From Acanthosepion esculentum (taxonomy: Eukaryota; Mollusca; Cephalopoda; Sepiida; Sepiidae): DNA of 64,000 bases. The DNA lies in NCBI GenBank assembly GCA_964036315.1, contig OZ038509.1, positions 27,760,419 to 27,824,418 on the forward strand, read 5' to 3'. The position numbers were made by a program, and so were the translations under genes. The stretch's first letter is position 1. Each line of letters opens with the position of its first letter. The notes below the pieces were generated by a model, which was not told where the DNA came from, did not search any database, and saw only the letters and a list, made by a program, of their open reading frames with translations. Shown in pieces: positions 10,185-21,089 of this stretch.

Positions 10185-10290
10185 ACAGTGAAACCTTAAT
10201 TCTTGAACTTAATTCGTTCCAAGTAGTTATTCAAAAACCGAAACAGTTTTTCTCATAAGAATTAATCTGCTGCTTTGATCAACACTCTTG
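10185..10290 (+). repeat. Interspersed repeat end (AATTCGTTCC motif)
   Basis: Contains CAGTGAAACCTTAATTCTTG, then TTAATTCGTTCCAAG and ATTCAAAAACCGAAAC. Sequence with CTATTCAAAAACTGGGG near 10961 resembles part of it, so it may be one end of a DNA-type element into which the LINE at 10410-10800 was inserted. Boundaries are uncertain. Confidence 0.4.
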
Positions 10291-10409
10291 TTCTACAGTA
10301 TTGTGTATATGATTAATTTCAGAATCAAAAAATTCACTGCTGGATCAAAAGGCGCACATTCCACATTGATGTTTTGCTATTATTTACTTTTTCACTTCAG
10401 TTGTGGCTG

Positions 10410-10800
10410 TCATAACTTTTCGGTTTGCTCTATCACTAATTTCTTTGTGCCATGTCTCTTCAGGATGTTGGTGATCATAGCTCTCCACAATTTCCTGTTG
10501 ATTGTAGCTCTTAAAAACTTTTTTCTTATCACTCCTAAATCTTGTTCTGGCATCCGTTTACTCAAACTCACTAGGCAAGTCACATGTTGTTTTCCTCTTG
10601 CCTTCAATCTGCCCTGTGAGTATCAAATTTTCCAAGCCCTCTTTACTAATTATGTGCCCTAGAAATTTCAACTGTCTCTTCCTGATGTTAAGTATAAGTA
10701 TCCATTTTATTTCTGTTTCCTCAGCATTTGGTCCATGGTATTCACATACCTTCTGTAAAACCACATTTCATTGTCCAGCATTAATTACCATATAGGAGGT
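10410..10800 (-). pseudogene. Non-LTR retrotransposon RT C-terminus, copy B
   Basis: The minus strand shows IRKRQLKFLGHIISKEGLEN, then GQIEGKRKTTC and, in another frame, SLSKRMPEQDLG and INRKLWRAMITNILKRHGT. It is the same C-terminal region as copies A, C and D. The coding frame is broken by at least one shift, and everything upstream of this block is missing (5' truncation typical of target-primed insertion). Confidence 0.8.
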
Positions 10801-11350
10801 CTGATATTACATAACAGGTGCGTATAATAATGAAATCATATATAAAAACATGGCAAAACGCACACTGATGGAGCGAGCATGCACAGCATCAACAGAAGCC
10901 AACGAGTAACTGATGGGGCTTCCTTACTTTTATTTGTGCTTATTCAAGAAGCAAATTTCTATTCAAAAACTGGGGCATATGTTGTTTTGGTAAAGAAGTT
11001 TTTTGCACCTCATGGTGGCATAATGGCCTTCAAGCTGGACTTGTAAATCATTAGTAATGTATTTGGTCCTCACTAGGTCTCCCTTGTGGTACTATGCTAA
11101 AACTAATCTGTACTAAATAACTTATGATCTGCCGTGTATATACCAATTGAAGTTTTTGAGATTGATCATAAATTAGTATGACAAAACCCTCTATTGTTTA
11201 TAAAATACATTTCAGGAATTAGTCACTATAAATTTACATATATCCTATGAAAGATAAATCTGCACACATTCGATAAATGTGAATGCAGCAAAGAAAAAAG
11301 TTGATGATAAATGATTATGTAATTTTACACTGAGCTTAGGAAATTAAAAA

Positions 11351-11634
11351 AAAAATGTATCCTTCCACTGAATTGCTTATTCAATTGATAAAAAATGTAT
11401 CCTTCCACTGAATTGCTTATTCAATTGATAAAAAATGTATCCTTCCACTGAATTGCTTATTCAATTGATAAAAAATGTATCCTTCCACTGAATTGCTTAT
11501 TCAATTGATAAAAAATGTATCCTTCCACTGAATTGCTTATTCAATTGATAAAAAATGTATCCTTCCACTGAATTGCTTATTCAATTGATAAAAAATGTAT
11601 CCTTCCACTGAATTGCTTATTCAATTGATAAGAT
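11351..11634. repeat. Perfect 40-bp tandem array, 7 copies
   Basis: The unit CCTTCCACTGAATTGCTTAT + TCAATTGATAAAAAATGTAT repeats seven times (unit starts at 11361, 11401, 11441, 11481, 11521, 11561 and 11601). The repeated cores are identical; only the last unit diverges at its 3' end. Identity implies a very young expansion or an assembly artefact. Confidence 0.97.
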
Positions 11635-11774
11635 ATTTTAATGTAATTGAACAGAGTTTCATTCTAATGAAGCCAATTGTTTTTGTTGTTTCAATTGTGC
11701 ACGAGATTCAGTCTTAAAAACAATTTTTTGCCTTAGTTTTTTCTACAAAAACTCAATTTACATACATATGTATG

Positions 11775-12150
11775 TGTGACATCTGTCAGTCTCGAGAAGC
11801 CTTGGATCTGCACCCAATGAATTATGAGTCAGCTGTTGATGGCAGGGCAACATCTGTTATGACTGTACAGGCCCACCGGGAATGACAGTCTTGATTGCAA
11901 TGAATGCATGTGAAGATGCCTTATTGTTATCTTTCCATTGAGCATGCTTCTCCCTGGCTTCATTCCTTCTTTCCTTGCTCCAGCCCTTGGTGTAAATCAC
12001 GTTTCTAGTGTGACTGATCGTTGGCAATGTCTTCTCACCTCTTGATGTCCATGTTCGTGTCCCTCTTGCAGGCGTCCTTGAAGTGAATATGAGGCCACCT
12101 TTGGGTCCTTTTGCCTGTGGCCAGTTCCCCATACAGGAGGACCTTTGGAT
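11775..12150 (-). pseudogene. LINE ORF2 C-terminus with zinc-finger-like end
   Basis: On the minus strand, LLYGELATGK starts the block, then FKDACKRDTN and, in other frames, QWKDNNKASSH and CNQDCHSR. This order (a YGEL...GKR block, FKD, a W-rich stretch, then CxxCxxDCHSR) matches the C-terminal tail of a widespread AP-endonuclease LINE group whose last residues form a Cys/His finger. Several stops and shifts show it is dead. It differs from the LINE copies A-D. Confidence 0.7.
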
Positions 12151-12300
12151 ACAAAATTTTAAGAGATGCTATGTTTATGGGCAAAAGTGAACCGTATCAA
12201 GGATAGAGCATGTGTAAATATAAAAGCAGACATTGAAGTCAACGTCCAGTGGCAATAGTCTGTTTCATGCTTAAATGCAATTGTCAGGCTGTGTGTGTGT

Positions 12301-12302
<2 letters not shown>

Positions 12303-12336
<34 letters not shown>
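12303..12336. repeat. (AT)n microsatellite
   Basis: About 34 bp of AT dinucleotides; a second short run lies at 12416-12429. Confidence 0.9.
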
Positions 12337-12341
<5 letters not shown>

Positions 12342-12356
12342 AATATCATTTGCCTT

Positions 12357-12400
12357 GCTAAAGTCTGTCAGAGGACGAAACTTGTTGGTTAAGTTTTCCT
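12357..12400 (+). other. PLE-tail-like GGACGAAAC motif
   Basis: GCTAAAGTCTGTCAGAGGAC followed by GAAAC, next to AT repeats, resembles the hammerhead-like motif of the PLE ends at 4388 and 61254. No coding remnant adjoins it, so the call is tentative. Confidence 0.35.
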
Positions 12401-12599
12401 TTTGTCTTTTTACATTATATATATATATAGTTGTGAAGATGTGACTCTAACTGAAGGAAAATGCTTTCATGATAATAGTCCCCCCACCTGTCTCCTTAGT
12501 GTTATTAGACTTCCCCATTGCAAATATACCCACATCCTCACTACGATAGGTGTTGCTTCTACTGTGGCAAGTAGTTTTTTATGGGATTGAATTGGTAGC

Positions 12600-13434
12600 C
12601 TCATGTTTATCCAGTTTTGGAGTCAGAATTGTCCTTTTCCTAGATGGGTTGCACCTGGTTTCTCTGAAGATCTGGTATAAGATTGAATGCAAAGTGTATT
12701 TTCATATCATCTGATCTGAGTCACATACTACACTTGTCTTGATATTTAGATATTTCGAAATTTCTCAACTATTTCAGATAATTTGTCGTTTTAGAAGTTT
12801 CAGAATTCATTGAATATCATTAATATTATTTCTAAATTAAAAAAAATAATTTAATTGATTTTTCTTGTCAGTTTGAAGAGGATGTTGAATTCATAAGAAA
12901 GTATTAAAAGAAACAGTTATGAGAAAGGAAAAAAACTTCTTACTTCAAATATAAGCATGCCATAATTATTTTCCTGGTTAATTTAATTTTTTTAATCTTT
13001 TGTTATAAATCATATTGATTTTTGAAGCTAGGAAATTTTTAATTTTTGGAAGCTTTAAATATGATTTTGTAAAATAATTGTGATTATTTGTTTTTTTACC
13101 GTCCAATCAAATAAACGAAGGAATAAATCTGAAATTGCATGTGGAAAATTGTATAATGAAGATAATTTCTTTTTTCTGTTTGTTTTTAAAAAAAATAAAT
13201 ATCTATAAAAGAAAAAAAACCTTTTTCATTACAAGAGACTTGAATTAATGCTTGTCTATTTTTCGCGTTATCACTATATCGGTGAAGTTCATTAACCTAA
13301 ACTCACACTGTAAAGAAACTTTGAACTCAGAACTCTAGTAAAACAGGCTTTGTTCAGTGATGTAACTATTATCCTTTTATGACTGGGCTTGTCTCTCCCT
13401 TTATTAGTTTGCACGTCCATTACGCCCTGCCAAC
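12600..13434. other. AT-rich stretch without recognised gene
   Basis: Mostly A/T runs; no open frame or repeat of note. Confidence 0.5.
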
Positions 13435-13830
13435 TACATCTGCATCCGGGGTAAGATGATAAACTATGTCCAACAGCAAGGCCTCTGATCAGGATATTTT
13501 GAGGAGAATGTAACCACCTCTTAATTGCTGGTGTTCCTGGGTCCATCTTAACCCAGGGTGGTAGCACCTGTTAGGATTCCAGCTATCCCGAAACTGGGGT
13601 AAAATCACTATGGAAGTGTAAAAATAGGTTTTAACACCACAAATAATTTGTAAAAGAAAAAAAACTATCACCAGCAATAGTTTTTAAAAAAAAAAGAAAA
13701 GAAATTATTACTGACAATACATTTTTGAAGGAAAAAATATTACTGGTAAAAAAAAAATTGTCAGCATTAAATAAACCATTAAGGTTGATATGCCGTAAAA
13801 CAAACCAAACCAAACCAAACCAACGCCCTG
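13435..13830 (+). mobile_element. SINE family 2, copy 2
   Basis: Head GGGTAAGATGATAAACTATG, GGCCTCTGATCAGGA, CCACCTCTTAATTGCTGG and GTAGCACCTGTTAGG, then the tail AGCATTAAATAAACC ... TTGATATGCCG and four ACCAA repeats. Most complete member in the window; the simple-repeat end confirms the plus orientation. Confidence 0.85.
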
Positions 13831-13847
13831 CCAATACCTTGTAAATG

Positions 13848-14085
13848 ATTGACTATTCCATTTTGTTTGTGTGGTAAGACAAAAGACTTATCAGAAATGC
13901 TACTTGGTTTCAGTGAGAAAAAGAAAGATAGAAGTGTTTAATGTCTCCTGCTAATACATCTTAAATAATAAACTATTCCATTTTGATTGCATGAGAAGGC
14001 AAAAGACATCAAAGATGCTACTTGGTTTCAGTGAGAAAATAAAAGTAAGAAGAGAAGATAGAGGTGTTTAATGTCTGTTTCATTG
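13848..14085. repeat. Tandem duplication of about 120 bp
   Basis: Two adjacent copies share ACTATTCCATTTTG, GCTACTTGGTTTCAGTGAG and GTGTTTAATGTCT, with small indels between them. Confidence 0.8.
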
Positions 14086-14439
14086 AAATGAAAAAAGTTG
14101 TCAGTTTCAAATCTTTTCATTTGTACCCCCTTACTTCTTAAAATAATGACCAGCATTCATATTTATAATTGTTATTGTAATATTTTGTTAAAGTTGTTAA
14201 ACTCAAATATTTAACATTGCAATAGGGGAATTTTTATCTGTGGGCTCAGCGGTGGAATATAGGGCCTTAGCCGCCACTTGCTTGATTTGGTTTCTGTCGT
14301 AAGTAGACTTTAATGTGGTGGAGTTGCTATCCTTTGCTATACTTTGTTCATAAGTATTTGTATGAAAACAAATGTGATGTCCTCTACTGAAATTTGAACT
14401 TGATTAACAATCACATTTTGCACACCAATAATTACAAAA

Positions 14440-14880
14440 CTTTGTGCAAATTCAACATTATTAATAAGTGCTATACTATATCCAGATCAAACATTATGAA
14501 TAGGTGCAACATTATGTACAAATCCAACATTATGAATAAGTGTGACAGAAATCCAACATTATAAATAAGTGTGACAGAAATCCAACATTATGAATAAGTA
14601 CTACACTATTTGCCAATCAAACATTATGAATAAGCACAATGCTATGTGCAAATCAAACATTATGAATAAGCACAATGCTATGTGCAAATCAAACATTATG
14701 AATAGGTGCTAGGCTATGTGCAGATTATAAATAATTGTGATACTTATCTAATATTATGAATAGGTACTAGGCTATGTAAACATCCAACATTATGAATCCG
14801 CTTTACACTATGTGCAAATCCAACTTTATGAATAAGTACTGCACTATATGCAAATTCAATTTTATGAATACTTAAGAAAA
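14440..14880. repeat. Degenerate ATTATGAATAAG tandem array
   Basis: Units of about 36-40 bp built on AACATTATGAATAAGTGC plus CTATGTGCAAATC recur about 11 times with many substitutions and length changes. The minus-strand open frame at its right end has repeated Ile-His motifs that reflect the repeat. Confidence 0.85.
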
Positions 14881-15103
14881 AATATTTGCAGAGAAAAATG
14901 TTGAAATAAAAAAATAAAATAAATTCACATTTTGAAAAATCTGTTAGAGGAATCAAATTGATAATGCTTTTATTACAGGTTTTCAAATGCAGGTGAGGAA
15001 TTATGTACAGAATAACAAATCCAATTGGACACACAATGTGTCAGAGTATTTAATGAATGAAATGACAATTCAAGATCCCTCTTTAATATTTCCATCATTT
15101 CAA

Positions 15104-15883
15104 TTAATGAGGGTGCTGTAATAATTTGACTTTATCAATACTTACACAGTCTCCAAGACTGAGTTCACAATTCCTTATTTTGTTTGTATCGATTTCAGTT
15201 AAATATAAACTCTCAGTTGATTTTTCGTCTTCACCCTCAAATTCCCCAATAGAAGTTGTATGTGATTCAATACTATCTTTGTCAAATGTCTGTAGCTGAT
15301 GATAGCCTGCCCGTGTGCCCTTCTTGACACGTGTCTTTACTCTGGGTCCCCCATTCTTACCTCCCTCGAGGCTAGGAACACTCAGTGCTATTGGTGTGTA
15401 TTCATATTTTTCAAAAGAAAAGGTGTGCGCCCGAGGAATCTCTGTTCCCCCTCCCTGCTTTTCGGTCTCGTACTTGCCGACATCTCTCACACTGTGAGGT
15501 CTGTAGTTCCTGTTACAAACGATTTTCAGATCAGGGTAAGTGGCCGACCGTTTTGTTGCAGAACATGTCTGGTCGTCCAAGCCATCATCACTCATTTCTA
15601 TCTCAGTGCTGTTGAGGTCGTCAAGTTCGTAGTCGATATCCGATTCCTGTTCGCACTTCTGTAGGGCAAACACTGAGTTTTTCTTCTTACAAAAGACAAT
15701 AATTGCTCCCGTGATGCTGAAGGTAAAGAATGCAAAAAGACTTGTGAGAACTAACACTGCTGTAAATGACAGAGCACGATGCTCCTCGAGGCTGAGTGCA
15801 CCTTGCACTGACTGTGGTTCATTGGCTTCTAAAATGGTTGAAATGTTTGTCATATTAACCATGTTGAGTGTCTTGTTTAACAT
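15104..15883 (-). CDS. Putative single-pass membrane protein, 259 aa
   Basis: This is the best protein-coding candidate in the window. The ATG at 15883 follows an in-frame TAA 27 bp upstream, so translation cannot start earlier without splicing. The first about 37 residues are hydrophilic with three N-glycosylation sequons (NKT, NMT, NIS). A hydrophobic segment follows at about 38-65, then KKK, the usual stop-transfer sign, giving an N-out/C-in topology without a cleavable signal peptide. The cytoplasmic part (about 190 residues) has an acidic stretch (about 80-105) and three YxxL/I sorting-type motifs (YPDL, YTPI, YHQL). No enzymatic domain and no family were recognised. A GTAAGT at 15145, inside the last codons, is a good splice donor, so the natural C-terminus may lie in another exon. 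Base composition is less AT-rich than the flanks. Function unknown; a receptor- or adaptor-like role is only a guess. Confidence 0.7.
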   Translation of the reverse strand: MLNKTLNMVNMTNISTILEANEPQSVQGALSLEEHRALSFTAVLVLTSLFAFFTFSITGAIIVFCKKKNSVFALQKCEQESDIDYELDDLNSTEIEMSDDGLDDQTCSATKRSATYPDLKIVCNRNYRPHSVRDVGKYETEKQGGGTEIPRAHTFSFEKYEYTPIALSVPSLEGGKNGGPRVKTRVKKGTRAGYHQLQTFDKDSIESHTTSIGEFEGEDEKSTESLYLTEIDTNKIRNCELSLGDCVSIDKVKLLQHPH

Positions 15884-16119
15884 TAGCAAAACTTTTCTCT
15901 TTTTACGAGTGGCTGCTTACTGCCTAACTTTTTAAAAATATTTTTTTAAAGTTTTATTTGAATTCTTGTGAGATTTTTCGAATCCGAACGTCTAATTGCA
16001 CATCTCAAATTAATAGTGCGATGCAAGATTTTGTGATGCAGCAACAAATATTTTCTCCCGAATCATGTGTTTGCATCATTTTTATCTCTCTTAAATTTAT
16101 TTTTTGTGGCAGTTTTTTT

Positions 16120-16190
16120 TTTTTTTTTTTTTTACAATTGTGCAGGTTATTTTGATATAAAATGATTTGAAAAATGCATTTTTTTTTTTA
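16120..16190. repeat. Poly-T tracts
   Basis: Two T homopolymers (about 22 and 10 nt) with AT-rich sequence between them. Confidence 0.9.
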
Positions 16191-16261
16191 TAGATGTAAC
16201 ATCATTATAATTAAAAAGGCAAATGAAAAAAATTAAAATTTATAATTTATTCCTTGTTATT

Positions 16262-16500
16262 GATAATTTCGCAAGGGAGTAATGGATAGCGACTTGAATT
16301 TGAGGAATTGGAGAACTGGGTTTGAATTCCAGTTAAGTTTGTTACATTCACTTACGTGCAAATATGCTTGGGAAAGGTACGAATCCATCTCTTCTCCCCC
16401 TCCACCTATAGGTAAATAGCAGGACAGACTGGGTTCTATAACCTTGGGTGGCAATCAGTCTAAGAGAAGGATAACTTTGAATTCAAAACTCCCAACTATG
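16262..16500 (+). mobile_element. tRNA-derived SINE, family 1, truncated copy
   Basis: GGGAGTAATGGATAGCG (A-box region) and GGGTTTGAATTCCAG (B box) are followed by GTTCTATAACCTTGGGTGGC and GAGAAGGATAACTTTGAATT. The latter body piece is the parent of the tandem array at 40990-41645. The common hairpin tail is absent. Confidence 0.75.
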
Positions 16501-16689
16501 GGTTAAATAGCCTCACCAACCCATAATTAACCAAGTGTAGTGATTATGGTTACGCTCCTGAACACATGGTCAATCAAGGCGCCTTTCCTCCAACAGGAGT
16601 GAGAATATCCTGAATTTGGATCTTTTGGCACCCAGAGAATTGCTTTTGTAAGGAATTTTTCTACTGAAATGACTGGTTTGAATTTTCAA

Positions 16690-18760
16690 AAAGAAAGGAA
16701 ATAAATGAAAAGGTTGAACATCAGTAAATATAGAAAATAGAAATTAATATTTTTTGTTTAAATGTGAAAATAACAATTGAGAGATTTTAAAATAATTTAG
16801 AAAGAAAAATTATGAAAAATTTAATTAAAATATTCTTGTTTATCTTGTCAAAATAGACATTAGAAGAATGTTTTTTCCCTGAAAATTTTAATCTATTTTT
16901 CTTCCAGTCACTCACTATGTGACCAATTGTTGAGCTTGTATCTTTTAATCAGTCATTTATTCTCTATCGGATCAATATATCTTGTTATTGATACTGAATT
17001 GACCATTCATTCTGTTGGTATTCAATAATCAATCATCTGCGTGAATTTGTTGCAGGATTTGTAGTAATTGAATTCTTCTTTGCCGTTGTCAGTTTTCCCA
17101 GGATTCATAATGTAATAAACTTAAAGCATATTAAAATTACTTTGCAGATTCAAAATTGCATTAGTTTTAGCTGTTGTTTTCTATTAAGTAATTTGAAAAG
17201 TCTGAGTAGAAATTGGAATGCAAAAGAATAACTTATTTCCTACTGGGCATCAAATGCCAAAACAAAGATGACAGACAGACAGAAATGAGCTTATTTCTCT
17301 TATTGATGTTAATACGAGATTGAGGAGTGATTTTGAGAATTTATCAAAAATTTTTTATTTTTTTCCTGCAATCTTCTAATCTTTCCTTCTCACTCGTTTT
17401 TCCTTATTCGAGGCAAAGCTGTCCGCTTCAGCTCCATTTCGCTTGCTTCATGTTATTTCTATTGTTGATTGCAGCTTCCAATCTGGACATTGTCTATGTC
17501 TTATTCGTTCCTGGATTCTCATTGATGGATATTTCTGACGTCCCCAGTGTTTGTTTCCGCAAAACTTCTTTATACATTTCTCCTGAAAAAGAAAAAAAAA
17601 AAAAATTTGTAGAAACTTTTTCTGTACTGTTAATTTTTATCATATATTTCCACATATAAGGTGACCTAAAGATAAGATGAGACTCAAAACTTATGGAAAT
17701 GTTTGTGATTTTATCTGATATCCATAGTATAAGATGACCAAAAATTAGGCTAGCTGATGCCACCAGTAGAGTTTAGCCTTATCTTAATGATTCCTATGAG
17801 TATAAATAAAGCTGATGTTATTAAAAATATTGTTTTGTTTACCTTCAAATTGGTTTTACCTTATCAAATGAAAAGGAATAAAATAATATAAAGTATTAAT
17901 ATGAATCTTTATGAAAAGAACAACAACAATTTCATTCTTATGACTCGAATGAATGAAAACAAAAACTGCATATTCTGTAATGAGAAATAAAGATTTTATG
18001 GCAACTTGGATGTTTTGTTGGTCAACACGGAAAAAAAAATTCTGTGTAATGTATGGTAATGAAAAATAAAGTTTACATGTTATACTAAATATTGTTATTA
18101 ACACAATGTTAATGAATTTTAATTAGAAATATAGATTGTATTTTATCCTAAATGTTCTTATTTAACACTACTATGAGAAGTAATGATTGATGTGAATGCA
18201 CCCATATCTCTACAAATCAAGAACGAAAGATTTGTTTATGTTACTTCTTACACATGTTTATTGCTCAGCGGAAATTTTTCAGATTGTTGTATAATTGTCT
18301 CTTGAATATTGCATTTTAATGTGAAATCAAGAAGTAAAAGTAGTTTTATTACATTTATAAATGTAGTACAACATTATAATGTGAATTGTTTCAACTAGAA
18401 ATGTTTACATTGGTAGTTACCATACTGAGGCAGTTGTCAGCTTAGCATGATCCACAGTGCAAGCATATTAGCTGACTTACCAGTGCCGATAGCCCACAGG
18501 ATTTAAAGTTAGTTTTTTGTAATTGTTGTATTAGACGACCTCCTATTTTGGATGGTAATTTTTAAGATTTGAAAGTCGGAAAAATATAGTAACTAGTTTT
18601 TTTCATTCATCTTATTTTTATTGTTCTACATCACAATGCTTTGATCACTTTCACATTTTCTATGACCCTTAATTGTCATAAATTGAAAATTATAAACTTC
18701 TGGTGAGATTTGAACTCACATTGATTATTCTTAGGAGTCTAACATACACAGTGCCATACG
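16690..18760. other. Long AT-rich stretch without recognised gene
   Basis: No coding exon, RNA gene or clear repeat. Short frames at 17327-17659 and on the opposite strand are T/A-rich and lack coding signatures. Confidence 0.45.
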
Positions 18761-18774
18761 AATTTAGTCGTGCT

Positions 18775-19045
18775 AATGAAACTAATTGTATTTACACCAT
18801 TGACATCATTTGGACTGTTGTCCTCATCTTTATTGCCATATTAATGACATTTCAGCCATTGTATATTCTGGCCTTCTTCAGATGAATTTTGAACTGGACC
18901 TTTTATTTCGTCTATGGGGGTAGATTGTTCCAGCATATATCACCTGAAAAGAGTCTGCAACATACAACAGCCAAAACATTGTGAATATGGCAATAAAGAT
19001 GAGGACAACTGTCCAAATGATGTAAATAGTTACAATACTTCATCA
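18775..19045. mobile_element. PLE-tail inverted pair, deleted core
   Basis: Left half (18775-18890, minus-oriented) carries the reverse complement of the PLE tail, ending in CTGGCCTTCTTCAGATG. It continues through the junction piece CTTTTATTTCG and GGGTAGATTGTTCC, which is the 3' end of the chimeric SINE body. Right half (18945-19045, plus) repeats the tail in inverted order (AACAGCCAAAACATTGTG, AAGATGAGGACAACTGTCC). Only about 50 bp separate them, so the element is almost only termini. Confidence 0.7.
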
Positions 19046-19345
19046 AAGAAATACAGACACAACTATTGGCATTGTTCAAATTAGCCATCTAGGTATATTA
19101 TTCCAATTTTATTTACACATTATAGTTTGAGATGCTCATAACAATTAAATACTATTTTGGATGCATACAATTTTATGAATATTATAAAAGAACCATTTGA
19201 GTAAATATAAATTAGTTTGATCTTCAATAGGAGTTCCATGAAGCTGGTTTTCAACTTTAGTTGGCTCAGCTAAGGACCTCTCTTCATAGCTGAAACTGAA
19301 TACACAGGTCATTTTTTATTCAGCAATCATTGAATAAATGATAAA

Positions 19346-19558
19346 AAGCGAGAGAAATAAGATGAAAGAAATACTAGTCAAAAATAAATAATAATTGACA
19401 AGGCTTTATCTAAGAAATTCACACAACTTAAGACTATTACTAATTGGTGGGAAAGCAAGAGAAATAAGATGAAAGAAATACTAGTCAAAAATGAATAATA
19501 ATTGCCAAGGTTTCATCTAAGAAATTCAGACAACTTAAGACTATTACTACTGTTAGAG
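19346..19558. repeat. 107-bp tandem duplication
   Basis: AGAGAAATAAGATGAAAGAA ... ACAACTTAAGACTATTACTA occurs twice at 107-bp spacing with a few substitutions. Confidence 0.95.
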
Positions 19559-19897
19559 TGTGTGGAGTTACTCACCATGATATGAAGATGCTATAAATGA
19601 GATTACCACGTGGAAGAAGAGAAAATTTTATTGAATTGGAAACAATTGGTTGAGTGTAGTTGTTCTAAACTAAAACCTTATTAGAATGTAAGAGAAAAAG
19701 AACAATAGATTTGTGGATTACTCAAGGCTATTTAAACCCATGTGTTGTGAATTGAATGTTTTTATTTCTCTTCTTGTTTTTGTTTGGAACATTTTGGCAT
19801 GGTACTTCTGTTGTTACTATTAACTAAATGTAGCAATTATCTAGTTATTCTAAACCACTTTTGATCTTGTGAGAAATTTGATTTATATGTATCAGTT

Positions 19898-20543
19898 GTG
19901 TCGCTTTCACAGTATTTAACTGTACAACTAGAAAAGAAAATTTCTATCATAGCTTTAGGTAATCTAGATAAATCCCCACCAATTTTCAAGAAAGGAGCTA
20001 GTTATCAAAAATTAGAAGAACAATTTAGAAGTCTGTCAATAACCCTTACTCTCAGTGAAAATGCAGAGGATGCTGTCTTAGAAATGGTAACAGACAATAT
20101 TTATAATGAGGAAGGAGTGAATAACATCATCAGTTGACTTTTGAGGTTCTTAGAAATTTAAAAATTATAAAATACCAAAGGAACTTTCAATAAGAGATTA
20201 TTGTAATGAATTTGATTAACATTACAAAAGGTCAAATCATATGGCACTTCAATGTCCATGGACGTCCTTGGGTTTCGTTTGTTGAAATTAGCAAATCTTT
20301 CACATAACCAAGAACCATTAACATGAGCTACAATTAGTGTACATACATATGGCAACATTAAATAGCAACTGAAAAAAATTCATAGTTCGGAAGATTCTTC
20401 ATGTTTGCAAATAAAATTAGAAGACAACATTAAATTTAAGAAATTGGATATCTTCTATGGCTGTAGTAGTAGTAGTCATGGTCAGTACCATAATAGACTT
20501 ACTAATGGTCAGAAGTATCAAAGACCATACTGCTATATAATTG
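19898..20543 (+). pseudogene. Copia gag remnant
   Basis: An open segment reads PPIFKKGASYQKLEEQFRS, then LSITLTLSENAEDAVLEM and NEEGVNNII. This fits the N-terminal gag pattern of animal Copia elements (a PPxFxxGxSY block, an ALSL...A block, GVxxLI). In shifted frames YCNEFDQHYK and KLANLSHNQEPL continue it. Before the SINE, a GCSSSSHGQY-type stretch and RPYCYIIG may be the remains of the basic/zinc-knuckle region. At least three frame breaks. Confidence 0.7.
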
Positions 20544-20544
20544 G

Positions 20545-20975
20545 TATGTAGTCCTGGGTATGATGATAAACTACATCTGGCAGCAAGACCTCTGATTTTG
20601 AGGAGTGTGAAACCACATGTTAATTGCAGTTATTCCCAAGTCCAACCTGACCTGGGATGGTAGCATCTGTTAGGGCCCCAGCTCTGGGTAAATAGTGAAA
20701 CCCCAAACAAAAACAAAATAGTATGAAAATATGAACAATACATTTTAAAGCAAAATGACCAACAATAGTAGAATTACCAACAATGCATTTTATAGCCAAA
20801 TGAATAACAATACATTTTATAGTAGAATTACCAACAATACATTTTATCTGTAGCTGAAGGCACGCTATTACATTCAAAATATTTAGTTGAAGCTAGAAAA
20901 TTGTGTTCAGAAAATTAAATTTTGTCATTAAATGATCCATAAGGGGTTGATATGCCGTTGAATCAATCAGATAAT
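20545..20975 (+). mobile_element. SINE family 2, copy 3, inside Copia relic
   Basis: CTGGGTATGATGATAAACTA, AGACCTCTGATTTTGAGG, GGTAGCATCTGTTAGGG, several CCAACAATACATTTTA repeats and the tail TCATTAAATGATCC ... TTGATATGCCGTT. The insertion post-dates the Copia element. Confidence 0.8.
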
Positions 20976-21089
20976 GATATACAATAGTTAAACAGTCTGT
21001 GAAGAAAGCTGGAATGAAATGAAACTTAATGGAGAATGCAGACCAAAACTGTAATGGTACCACAAAGAGAGGAAGAACCCCAGAAGACA

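Noticed and set aside
15299..15664. Plus-strand frames opposite the membrane-protein gene
   Set aside because: Antisense shadows of the minus-strand frame at 15104-15883.
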